From the NCBI GenBank assembly GCA_027486585.1, contig JAIXOU010000133.1, positions 103,945 to 167,944 on the forward strand: 64,000 nucleotides of DNA, given 5' to 3'. The position numbers were made by a program, and so were the translations under genes. This DNA comes from Verrucomicrobiaceae bacterium. Its GTDB lineage: Bacteria > Verrucomicrobiota > Verrucomicrobiia > Verrucomicrobiales > Verrucomicrobiaceae. Positions 51,988-59,840 of this stretch are shown one piece after another. The notes under the pieces are model-generated. The model made no database searches. It had not been told where the DNA came from and worked only from the letters and a program-made list of their open reading frames with translations. The first letter of the stretch is position 1; every line of letters begins with the position of its first letter.

Positions 51988-53118
51988 ATGCCTTCTGACT
52001 TTTTGCCCATTCTTGATGCTCTGCCCGAGCGTAAATCGCCGCTGATGGAGCGGTTTTGGTCGCTGCTGGAGGTCAAGTCACCCTCACAACTCGAAGCCAT
52101 GGCGCGTGAAGCGCGGGCAATCACCAGACGGAATTTCGGCCGGACGATGCGCATGTTTGCGCCGCTGTATGTGTCGAATGAATGCGTCAACAACTGCTCT
52201 TACTGCGGTTTCTCACGGGACAATGCCTCCATCATGCGAGTGACGCTGACAATCGAGCAAGTCGTCAAGGAAGCGCAGCATCTGGTAGCGCAGGGCTTTC
52301 GAAACATCCTGCTGGTGGCGGGCGAGCATCCAAAGTTCGTCAGTGATGGCTATCTGGAGGAGTGCATCCGAGCAATCCGGGAGTTTGTGCCGACCATCGG
52401 GATCGAAGTCGGGCCGATGGAGGCACCTGAGTATGAGCTGATGGTGAAAGCGGGCAGCGAGGGGCTGGTAGTCTATCAGGAGACCTATGATCGGGCGATT
52501 TATGCAGACATGCATACCGCTGGGCCCAAAAAAGATTTTGAATGGCGCATGGCTTGCCCCGAGCGCGGCTATGAAGGTGGTTTCCGCCGGATTGGTATTG
52601 GCGCTTTGTTTGGTCTGAGTGATTGGCGACTTGAGGCCCTGCGTCTGGCCGCGCATCTGGAGCATCTGTATAAACACTGCTGGAAAGCCAGCTTTACGGT
52701 AGCCTTTCCGCGTCTGCGTCCTGCCGCAGGTGGTTTTGCACCGATGACCGGTTTCCCTGACTGGGCACTGGTGCAGACGATTGCCGCCTTTCGGATTATT
52801 TTCCCCGAAGTAGGCATCGTGCTGAGCACGCGTGAGCCTGCACCGCTGCGGGATGCGCTGGCACCGCTGGGCATCACAGTCATGAGCGCCGGCAGTCACA
52901 CGGAACCCGGTGGCTACACTGGAGCCGGCAGCGAAGATTTGCATCAGACGGTCAAAGGTCGCCGCGTGGAACTCACAACGAAGGACGAGTCAGCCAAGGC
53001 TGAAGGGCAATTCGGCATTGCTGATGAGCGATCACCAGCGGAGGTAGCCGCGATGCTCAAAGCTCAAGGACTCGACGCCGTGTGGAAAGACTGGGACCCA
53101 GCGATTCTGGCAGCCTGA
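51988..53118 (+). CDS. thiH: ThiH, 2-iminoacetate synthase (radical SAM)
   Basis: The ATG at 51988 (MPSDFLPILDAL) is followed by the radical-SAM cluster motif C-x-x-x-C-x-x-C in NECVNNCSYCGFSRDN. GEHPKFVSDGYL, VYQETYDRAIYADMH and the C-terminal ITVMSAGSHTEPGGYT and QFGIADERSP identify ThiH. It splits tyrosine to dehydroglycine for the thiazole half of thiamine. Length 376 fits. thiG and thiS are not adjacent, which is unusual, and I saw no TPP riboswitch upstream. An earlier ATG (51862) lies inside the terminator region. Confidence 0.95.
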   Translation: MPSDFLPILDALPERKSPLMERFWSLLEVKSPSQLEAMAREARAITRRNFGRTMRMFAPLYVSNECVNNCSYCGFSRDNASIMRVTLTIEQVVKEAQHLVAQGFRNILLVAGEHPKFVSDGYLEECIRAIREFVPTIGIEVGPMEAPEYELMVKAGSEGLVVYQETYDRAIYADMHTAGPKKDFEWRMACPERGYEGGFRRIGIGALFGLSDWRLEALRLAAHLEHLYKHCWKASFTVAFPRLRPAAGGFAPMTGFPDWALVQTIAAFRIIFPEVGIVLSTREPAPLRDALAPLGITVMSAGSHTEPGGYTGAGSEDLHQTVKGRRVELTTKDESAKAEGQFGIADERSPAEVAAMLKAQGLDAVWKDWDPAILAA

Positions 53119-53119
53119 C

Positions 53120-54076
53120 TCATCGGGCCCACCCAAGATCAATGATTTGAGCTCGGTGGTCGGAGCCAACATCAGGGCCGATTTGGCGATCGGTGATGAG
53201 CAGCGATTTCGTGGTCAGGGCATGATCAATCGGGATCGCGAAGGGCGAATTGAGTCGCCAGGTAGGCTGCCAAGCATTCGCAGCCAGTTGCAAGCCACTG
53301 CTGCGAGTCAGGCTCGACATGGCATGAGACCAAGGGCTGGCATTGAGGTCACCAATGACGAGCATGGGTTCCTGAATGGTGGAGACCCAATCATGGATGG
53401 CAGAAAGTTGCTGATCACGACTGGCGGCATAGAGGCTGCTGATCGGCGGCAGCGGATGGGTGCCGAGAAGTCGCAAGTCGTGGCCAGAATGCTTGATCAG
53501 AACCTGCACGGAGGGCACTGAGGATTTTAATTCGTCTTCGAGCTGGATGATCTCCTGCAAAGGTAGCCTGCTATACAGTGCGAGGCCGAAATTGTCCTGC
53601 CGACTGTTTTCCCAGTGGTGAGGATGCGTATTCAGAAGTGGCCTAAGCGCGTCGATCCAGACATCATCGACTTCCATGAGGAAAATGACATCGGCATGGG
53701 TCGCATTGAGGAAGTCGATCACCGCATCATGATCATCATTGGAGGTCAGCACATTTAGACTCACCACCCGCAGCTTAAAATCAGCGACTGGAGTGCTGGC
53801 TCGGCCGGAGTTGGGCTGACCGATGAGCCAAGCATTCAGCATGAGTGTGGTCAGGCCAGCGAGCTTGACCAAGGTTCGTTTTCTCCAAAAAGCCCAGGCA
53901 ACAGCGAGGATGCAGACGAGCAGATACTGCCAACGAAAATGACTGAAAAGATCCAGCACCCAATACCAGCGCCCGAGCAGGCCAAGCCATGAACCGATGA
54001 GAGATAGAAGAAAGATGACATCGATCATGCCCTCCAGACGGACGCTGCGTGAAATAAAGGCGGGACTTTGAGACAT
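53120..54076 (-). CDS. Membrane-anchored endonuclease/exonuclease/phosphatase (EEP) family hydrolase
   Basis: Three membrane segments occupy about residues 15-95. The C-terminal part is an EEP domain: VVSLNVLTSN, FLMEVDDVW (the metal Glu), LGTHPLPP, VIGDLNASPWS, IDHALTTKS and GSDHRAQI, covering the catalytic Asn, Glu, His, Asp and His set. The layout resembles YafD/vancomycin-resistance-associated EEP proteins. The substrate (nucleic acid, inositol phosphate, lipid) is unknown. The active domain would face the periplasm if the third membrane segment exits outward. Convergent with thiH with a one-base gap. Confidence 0.9.
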   Translation of the reverse strand: MSQSPAFISRSVRLEGMIDVIFLLSLIGSWLGLLGRWYWVLDLFSHFRWQYLLVCILAVAWAFWRKRTLVKLAGLTTLMLNAWLIGQPNSGRASTPVADFKLRVVSLNVLTSNDDHDAVIDFLNATHADVIFLMEVDDVWIDALRPLLNTHPHHWENSRQDNFGLALYSRLPLQEIIQLEDELKSSVPSVQVLIKHSGHDLRLLGTHPLPPISSLYAASRDQQLSAIHDWVSTIQEPMLVIGDLNASPWSHAMSSLTRSSGLQLAANAWQPTWRLNSPFAIPIDHALTTKSLLITDRQIGPDVGSDHRAQIIDLGWAR

Positions 54077-54167
54077 GATGGAAAGGTTGACCTAGACTAA
54101 CAGCGGAGCGTTCGATTCACCATCAAAGAACTGGGCATCAGGGCTCAATCGATTTAAACTTGAAGCC

Positions 54168-54632
54168 ATGTCACTTAACGATCCTCGCATTGAAGTCAGC
54201 ATCGGCACCCAGCGCTTAAAGCTCTGGGATGGGTACAGACTGGTGATGGATGTTCCCTGCTCGACCTCGAAATTCGGCCTGGGCACACAGCCTGGGAGCA
54301 ACAAGACACCCCTGGGCAGTTTTAAAGTGCAGGAGAAGCATGGCGCGGATGCCGCCAGCGGCACCATTTTTAAATCCAGACAACCCGTGGGCCAATGGCG
54401 GCCCGGCATGGAGACGCAGAGTGATCTGGTGCTAACACGCATCCTTTGGCTGGGCGGCACCCAGCCGCACAATGCCAATACCTTTGAGCGCTACATCTAC
54501 ATCCACGGCACCAACGACGAAACTCGGATCGGCCGGGCCATGAGCCATGGCTGCGTGCGCCTGAGAAATGCGGATGTGATCCAGCTCTTTGATCTGGTGC
54601 CCGTTGGGGCGGCTGTGTGGATCTCCGAGTGA
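54168..54632 (+). CDS. L,D-transpeptidase (YkuD domain), no signal peptide
   Basis: 154 residues, almost entirely a YkuD domain: IEVSIGTQRLKLWDGYRLV at the start, TPLGSFKV, then YIYIHGTNDE and the catalytic SHGCVRLRNAD (His and Cys). L,D-transpeptidases cross-link peptidoglycan or attach proteins to it. No signal peptide or membrane segment is visible, odd for an envelope enzyme; some YkuD proteins of this short type are nevertheless exported or act in the cytosol. The last 42 bases of the gene are the first part of a boundary repeat found again at 59148. Confidence 0.88.
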   Translation: MSLNDPRIEVSIGTQRLKLWDGYRLVMDVPCSTSKFGLGTQPGSNKTPLGSFKVQEKHGADAASGTIFKSRQPVGQWRPGMETQSDLVLTRILWLGGTQPHNANTFERYIYIHGTNDETRIGRAMSHGCVRLRNADVIQLFDLVPVGAAVWISE

Positions 54633-54726
54633 AGAGAACGCATTCCGCCTTTGCACCTGAGCGCGGCTCCGACATGGTGAGCGGCTCATGATTAGCATCC
54701 TTGATCCCTCGGAAGGCAGCCACGGT
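54591..54726. repeat. Boundary repeat, copy 1 (transpeptidase end plus 5' leader of the dinG-like gene)
   Basis: 54627-54726 matches 59741-59840 at about 93 of 100 positions, including the sequence that there forms the start of the dinG-like gene (encoding MISILDPSEGSHG). 54591-54660 matches 59148-59216 at about 85 per cent, covering the last codons of the transpeptidase gene. After the repeat an open frame continues for 50 codons as an apparent remnant. The kinase gene follows, so this is the left border of an inserted segment. Confidence 0.8.
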
Positions 54727-54903
54727 GAAACAGAGGTAAAGACCCATTATTTATCGGATTATCGATACCGCCTGCATTGGAATCCACTCGATGTTCATGA
54801 TTGGCAACCTGGATGGATGACGACTAAGGCAAAAAAAGGACAAAATGATTCGTTTGATGAGTCTTGGCGACCATAAACAGGCCTAACTTTTGATTCTATA
54901 TCC

Positions 54904-57900
54904 ATGGCAGAATGCACCATTTGTCACACATCTCTAGAACAGCGCGGAGAGCTGAGCTATTGCCCAGCTTGCTCTTTGCGTGTGCACCTAGGAGGGGACG
55001 AAGATCAACCGTCTATGTCGGAAATGGAAGAGGAGACTCTGATCATGACGGCACCAAGAATTGACTCGATGCCAGAAGTTGATCAGTATTTGATGCTGGA
55101 AAAGCTGGGGGAGGGAGGCTTTGCTAATGTGTATCGCGCTCAGCAATTGGAACCCGTACGGCGTGAGGTCGCTGTGAAAGTATTGAAGTCGAATGTGGCG
55201 ACCTCTCATGTGTTAGCCAGATTTAAAGCAGAGCGGCAGACCCTGGCACGCATGGAGCATCCGGGGATTGCGCGGTTTTGGGATTCGGGTGTGACGAAAT
55301 TAGGTCTACCATTCTTCGCCATGGAGTTGGTGCGCGGAGAGCCTGTGACCAGTTACTGCGAACGATACAAACTTGGCTTGAAAGAGCGGTTAGAAGTTTT
55401 CATGGCCATCTGCCATGCAGTGCAGCACGCTCATGAAAAAGGTGTGCTGCATCGCGACTTGAAGCCGTCCAATATTTTGGTGGCCAGCAGTGGCGCTGAG
55501 CGGGTAGTGAAGATCATTGATTTTGGGATCGCCAAGGCGCTAGAAAAAACGCCGGAGACAGAAGAAGAAGGACTGGTGACCTCCCTCCACCAGGCGGTAG
55601 GTACGCCTGGATACATGAGTCCAGAACAGAGCGCCTGGGGAGCTCATCATGTAGATGCCAGATCGGATCTTTATGCTCTGGGTGTGGTTCTCTACGAAAT
55701 GATCACGGGCTCCACGCCCTTGCAAATTGAGCGCCGCGCCAATGTGGAGGCAAAGCACCGACTTCATGCTGAACACATCACTGTTCCGTCACTGTTACCG
55801 CATTGCCTATTGGCAACCAAAACAGAGAAGCGGGACCTTGATGCCATCGTGATGAAGGCTCTCGACGTGGATTCGACACTTCGCTATGCCAGTGTGGCTG
55901 CTTTTGCAGATGATGTGCAGCGGCACTTGCGTGATGAGCCTGTTTTGGCCTGCGTGCGCTCATGGACGTATGTGATGGAGAAGTTCACCCGTCGGCATCT
56001 GCCCTTTGTCGCGAGCGCCGCCGTGGCTCTATTGGCCATCATTGTTGGCTTTACGGTAAGCACAACTTTGTACTTCAAGGAACAAAAAGCCCGAACTCAT
56101 GCAGAGGAAACCCAAAAGAGGGTGGAGGCTCGTGAATTGGAGCTGCGACATACCCTCAGCCGCAGTGACTTTGCCGCTGCCCAGCAATTTAAAAATGCTA
56201 GTGAGGCCCAGAGTGCGGTGGCCTGTCTGACTCGGGCTTTGCGACAGGACCCGGAGTTTAAGGCTGCTACAGCAGATCTGCAGATGATGCTGATACAGGA
56301 TGATACTCCACAACCCGTCGAAAAGGTCATTTTAGCCGACCCCGCTTGGGGTGATGTGGTAGAAAGCCTAGGGGCGGTGTCGGATGGGGGGCATGTCCTA
56401 GCATCTGTTTTTAATGATCAAAAAAATAAGCTTCAGCATCTGATTTTATTCCGGCATCAGAAGGGCGAATGGCAGCGGCGAGAAATCCCACTCTCATCAC
56501 GAGTCACGGCCATAGCTCTGGCTGCGAGTGGGAATCTTTTGGCCGTAGCCGAAGCTGGGCCAAACGTGTGTTTATATCGATCAGAGGATCCATCTTTTGA
56601 GCGAAAATGGTCACCCCCATCCTCGGTGACCGCTCTCATGACATCCACATCGACAGAAATGACATATGTAGGCTGTGCAGATGGCTCCGTGTGGAGTCTA
56701 AGTAGCTTTTTAAATGAACCTGCCCAGAGGCTTGGTTCTGTGATTGGCGAAGTCAAAGCCCTGCAAATAGGAACCAAAGATAGCCCCGTAATCGCAGCAA
56801 GCAAAACTGGGGAGGTCCGTAAAATGGGTGTTTTGCCTGAAGGTGAAAGCTCATTATTGTTGAAGTTGCCGACTGAGATCACAGCACTGAGTACGACGGC
56901 AAGTTCCCTGATTATTGCTGCAGGAGATGCGCTAGGGAATGTGGCCTGCTGCAATGGCAAGGGAGAGTCCCTTATGCCGGTGACACGTCTGCATGAAAGC
57001 GGTGTGACGGCGCTCTCACTGGGTGGCTTGCAGAATCAGATGACGCTACTCTCGGCCGGTGGAGCGAGAGATCTAAGGGTGCGTTGGACAGAGGTAAAAT
57101 CAGGCATCCAAATCAACATGCCTGTCGAGTCATCTGGAATGGTGAAGCGCCTAGTGATGACAAGCAGCAATGACTCTGCCGTTATCGTCAATGCAGATGC
57201 GTCAGTGCGTATGTGGCGACAGGCTGGGGATGGGGCGTTAACGGTCAGGAAGCCTCAACGAACCAGGTTTATTGCTATGAGCGCACAGGGCAATTGTATC
57301 GCTGTACGACAAGAATTCGGCAATTCACTGGAAGTGTTACTTCTGCCGCAAGATCCTCTATTCGGGGCAGTCATCGGGCTTGATAAACCGCCACTGCAAG
57401 GACTCAAAGACCGTGCCTTTTTATCCTTTTCTAATGATGGAAAAAGTCTGCTGGAGACTCATGAGCATGGCGTGGCGAATCTCTGGGATGCAGGAAAGGC
57501 AAGCTTACTCGGCAGCGTCCAGTGGGCACAACCAGCACTTGCTGTGGTGCCATTAGAGGACGGCAAATTTCATGTGGCGCTGGCAGATGGCTCATTGATT
57601 GAGGTCATGAAGGATGGCGGCAATCCTGTAGTTCGGGTGCCAGCAGCTCCTGAGGTGCCTTGGACGCTTGCTGCTATTTCGCCTGATGGACAGGCGGTGA
57701 TCTGGGCTACAGCCTCTCCAGATTTACAACAGACGTGTCAGGCGCGAGTTTGGTGGGCAGGTGAAGCTTCCCCGCATGAGATGAAGGCTGAGCGTCTTTC
57801 CTGCGTTGCTATCCATGCTGGTAAACGTTCGGTTGCCTTCGGTTTGGGAAACGGACATGTGCGCTTGATAAAAGATAAAGAGGATGCCCGCGGGGTCTTC

Positions 57901-58608
57901 ACCCCACTTCACCAGAGTGCCATCACCTCCATCGCCTTTAGCCCAGATGGGCAGTCACTGATCACTGGATCGACAGACCGCACCGCCGCCGTGTGGGATG
58001 CGCGAAAGGTCACACCCCTGACAGATGCCTTTCGACTCGGTGGGCAGGTGCAATGCGTCGTCTTCAGTGCTGATGGGAAGCGTTTTGCCTGTTCGTCAAA
58101 CAATCAAGTCGCAGTGGGAGATGTAGTCGCTCGCTCCCTGCTGGGACAGCCCTTTAAACTGCCAAATCTTGGGCGCACATTGGCTCTAAATCATGATGGA
58201 ACACGCGTAGCCTTTGGTCTTGGTGATGGAAATACACTCATCCACGACATTCCCCCAGAACCTCGCACGCCGGCACCTGTTTGGTTTTTAAAGCTCGCAG
58301 AAACTTACGTCTCTCGTCGAATGACGCAGCAAGGCACCATTGAAGTGATGGATCATCCTGGTCTGGCTGCACTCCAGCAGCTGGCACCCGAAAATGAAAG
58401 CAATGAATGGCAAAGCTTCTCCACATGGATGTTTACGCACACAGGTCTGCGTCATTTGACGCCCTGGTCAGAACTCAATCTTGAGACCTATCTTCGAGAA
58501 ATTGAAAACAGATCCTCCGCCACTCGAGATATCGAAAATCGTCGTTTACGCTCTCTACTTTACCATCAACGTGAGATGGGTGAAGCCGTGCAATTGCCAG
58601 AGCCCTAA
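54904..58608 (+). CDS. Membrane Ser/Thr protein kinase with N-terminal zinc ribbon and C-terminal WD40 propeller
   Basis: Residues 4-23 form a zinc ribbon (CTIC ... CPAC). Residues about 62-345 are a Hanks-type kinase: G-loop GEGGFANVY (69-77), Lys92, H183-RDLKPSN, D206-FG, GTPGYMSPEQ. The catalytic residues are all present. One membrane segment (about 367-390) and a coiled coil (about 395-430) follow. Then about 800 residues of WD40-like repeats, clearest near residue 1005 (SITSIAFSPDGQSLITGS with DRTAAVWD). The sensor propeller would lie outside the cytoplasm. The gene sits in an inserted segment between boundary repeats, and its target is unknown. Confidence 0.92.
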   Translation: MAECTICHTSLEQRGELSYCPACSLRVHLGGDEDQPSMSEMEEETLIMTAPRIDSMPEVDQYLMLEKLGEGGFANVYRAQQLEPVRREVAVKVLKSNVATSHVLARFKAERQTLARMEHPGIARFWDSGVTKLGLPFFAMELVRGEPVTSYCERYKLGLKERLEVFMAICHAVQHAHEKGVLHRDLKPSNILVASSGAERVVKIIDFGIAKALEKTPETEEEGLVTSLHQAVGTPGYMSPEQSAWGAHHVDARSDLYALGVVLYEMITGSTPLQIERRANVEAKHRLHAEHITVPSLLPHCLLATKTEKRDLDAIVMKALDVDSTLRYASVAAFADDVQRHLRDEPVLACVRSWTYVMEKFTRRHLPFVASAAVALLAIIVGFTVSTTLYFKEQKARTHAEETQKRVEARELELRHTLSRSDFAAAQQFKNASEAQSAVACLTRALRQDPEFKAATADLQMMLIQDDTPQPVEKVILADPAWGDVVESLGAVSDGGHVLASVFNDQKNKLQHLILFRHQKGEWQRREIPLSSRVTAIALAASGNLLAVAEAGPNVCLYRSEDPSFERKWSPPSSVTALMTSTSTEMTYVGCADGSVWSLSSFLNEPAQRLGSVIGEVKALQIGTKDSPVIAASKTGEVRKMGVLPEGESSLLLKLPTEITALSTTASSLIIAAGDALGNVACCNGKGESLMPVTRLHESGVTALSLGGLQNQMTLLSAGGARDLRVRWTEVKSGIQINMPVESSGMVKRLVMTSSNDSAVIVNADASVRMWRQAGDGALTVRKPQRTRFIAMSAQGNCIAVRQEFGNSLEVLLLPQDPLFGAVIGLDKPPLQGLKDRAFLSFSNDGKSLLETHEHGVANLWDAGKASLLGSVQWAQPALAVVPLEDGKFHVALADGSLIEVMKDGGNPVVRVPAAPEVPWTLAAISPDGQAVIWATASPDLQQTCQARVWWAGEASPHEMKAERLSCVAIHAGKRSVAFGLGNGHVRLIKDKEDARGVFTPLHQSAITSIAFSPDGQSLITGSTDRTAAVWDARKVTPLTDAFRLGGQVQCVVFSADGKRFACSSNNQVAVGDVVARSLLGQPFKLPNLGRTLALNHDGTRVAFGLGDGNTLIHDIPPEPRTPAPVWFLKLAETYVSRRMTQQGTIEVMDHPGLAALQQLAPENESNEWQSFSTWMFTHTGLRHLTPWSELNLETYLREIENRSSATRDIENRRLRSLLYHQREMGEAVQLPEP

Positions 58609-58718
58609 TGATAAAACAGGGCAGATCGTCACTCTCCATCGTGAGAAAATGAAAAGTTTCAATGCTCCATTGGATAAGGCATGAGCGCTCCAAGTCTAGT
58701 CACTTAGCATTGAATGAT

Positions 58719-59116
58719 TTATCCTCTCAACCTCAACCCATAATTAGATTCATACGATTTAACTATATTTTCATGAGAATCAAAGATGAGCACTACTTTC
58801 TCTGAACGCTTTAAGGAGTTGAAACCATTCTCAACGTATGCGCGAATAGAGCTAGTCGAATCTTCCTTTTTAGCTAATTCAAGGTTCGCATCAGTTTTAA
58901 AAAAACAGAAGACATCAACTCTTGTCGAATCAATTGGGATGAAATAAACGTCGTGTAGTTTAACCCCATTCCATTGCTGTTTAAGACAATTTTTTTCAAC
59001 CCGCGCAGTCCGGCGTAATTTTGGGAAGGAAGTCTCCCGGCTTTAGCTAAGTTAGGGTCACTCTTGGCAAACAAGAAGTAGAACAGCATTTGAAAAATCG
59101 TTTTGAAAAAGTTCAT
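58719..59116 (-). pseudogene. Small gene of unknown function with a frameshift in an A7 tract
   Basis: An ATG at 59116 opens MNFFKTIFQMLFYFLFAKS, which reads on to RGLKK at a run of seven A (T7 at 58990-58996 on the plus strand). Continuing with a one-base shift gives a coherent 90-residue tail (WNGVKLHDVYFIPIDSTRV, then DVFCFFKTDANLELAKKEDS) ending at a stop at 58719. Without the shift the frame ends at 58874 in low-quality sequence. This is a broken gene, a sequencing error, or slippage at the A run. AT-rich, no known family. Confidence 0.45.
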
Positions 59117-59147
59117 CGTAGTTAACGCAAGGCCATTTATTTACGGT

Positions 59148-59216
59148 GATCTGGCGCCTCTGGGAACGGCGGTCTGGATCTCTGAGTGAGGAAAACGCAT
59201 TCGGCCTTTGCACCTG
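59148..59216. repeat. Boundary repeat, copy 3 (relic of a transpeptidase gene end)
   Basis: It encodes DLAPLGTAVWISE-stop in one frame, against DLVPVGAAVWISE-stop at the end of the transpeptidase gene (54591-54632), followed by GGAAAACGCATTC and GGCCTTTGCACCTG as at the other copies. It has no start and is not a gene. It separates the kinase segment from the toxin-antitoxin segment. Confidence 0.8.
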
Positions 59217-59244
59217 CGATTACAGAATTTCAGGAAACGAGAAC

Positions 59245-59502
59245 TCAGAGTTCGACAATGTCTAGAATTCGCAATTCTTTAACGGCTCCGTCTGACCAAT
59301 AGGTAAATACGTAATTTTCAACTCGTAGATTTTCGAGGCATCGACTCGTGCTGTCACGGGTTTGATAGTCACCGACGCGATGAGGGTAATCCGCAAGCTG
59401 CTGTATCAGCCGCATTAGCACTTGCTGGCGCTTCCGAGATAGTGAGCACAGGAACTCCCATGCCTTAGCTGAAAGAACAGGATCGTAGTTCAAACGAGCC
59501 AT
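59245..59502 (-). CDS. RelE/ParE-superfamily toxin
   Basis: An 85-residue basic protein: LNYDPVLSAKAWEFLCSL then SRKRQQVLMRLIQQLADYPHR is the N-terminal helix-rich part, and ENLRVENYVFTYWSDGAVKELRILDIVEL the C-terminal strand region of RelE/ParE toxins. It starts one base after the stop of the preceding small gene, its expected antitoxin. Whether it cuts mRNA (RelE) or poisons gyrase (ParE) cannot be decided. Flanked by boundary repeats. Confidence 0.75.
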   Translation of the reverse strand: MARLNYDPVLSAKAWEFLCSLSRKRQQVLMRLIQQLADYPHRVGDYQTRDSTSRCLENLRVENYVFTYWSDGAVKELRILDIVEL

Positions 59503-59503
59503 T

Positions 59504-59698
59504 TCAGGCAGGCTTCAGTATTTTTGGAAGTCTATACTTTTTGCCCGTGTCCATTTCAGACATCCTACGGGTCATTTCCTTTTTCCACGATGTCGTCTCC
59601 TGCTTCAGGCGATGTAGGAATGCCGAGATTTCCTGGCGCTCTTTCTCCGTAAGCTGGGTGAGATCTTGCTTGAGTTGAAGCATGGCTGTGGTGCTCAT
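59504..59698 (-). CDS. Probable antitoxin of the RelE/ParE-type pair
   Basis: 64 residues, charged and helical, with LQLKQDLTQLTEKERQEI at the front and a basic C-terminal end (KKYRLPKILKPA). It precedes the toxin gene by one base, the usual order in RelBE/ParDE-type operons. No named antitoxin family is certain, so the call depends mainly on context. Confidence 0.65.
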   Translation of the reverse strand: MSTTAMLQLKQDLTQLTEKERQEISAFLHRLKQETTSWKKEMTRRMSEMDTGKKYRLPKILKPA

Positions 59699-59740
59699 GG
59701 AACAACTTTTCGGCTAAACGGACGACTTTGCAACTGACCT

Positions 59741-59840
59741 GAGTGAGGAAAACGCATTCCGCCTTTGCACCGGAGCGCGGCCCCGACATGGTGAGCGGCT
59801 CATGATTAGCATCCTCGATCCCTCAGAAGGCAGCCACGGT
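59741..59840. repeat. Boundary repeat, copy 2 (leader and first codons of the dinG-like gene)
   Basis: About 93 of 100 bases match 54627-54726. The second half is the presumed start of the dinG-like gene (ATG at 59802). The repeat probably marks the original junction between the transpeptidase gene and the dinG-like gene before two insertions. Confidence 0.8.

Noticed and set aside
54688..54876. 62-codon frame after boundary repeat copy 1
   Set aside because: Its first 13 residues equal the start of the dinG-like protein. The rest is unrelated, so it is a repeat-borne remnant, not a gene.
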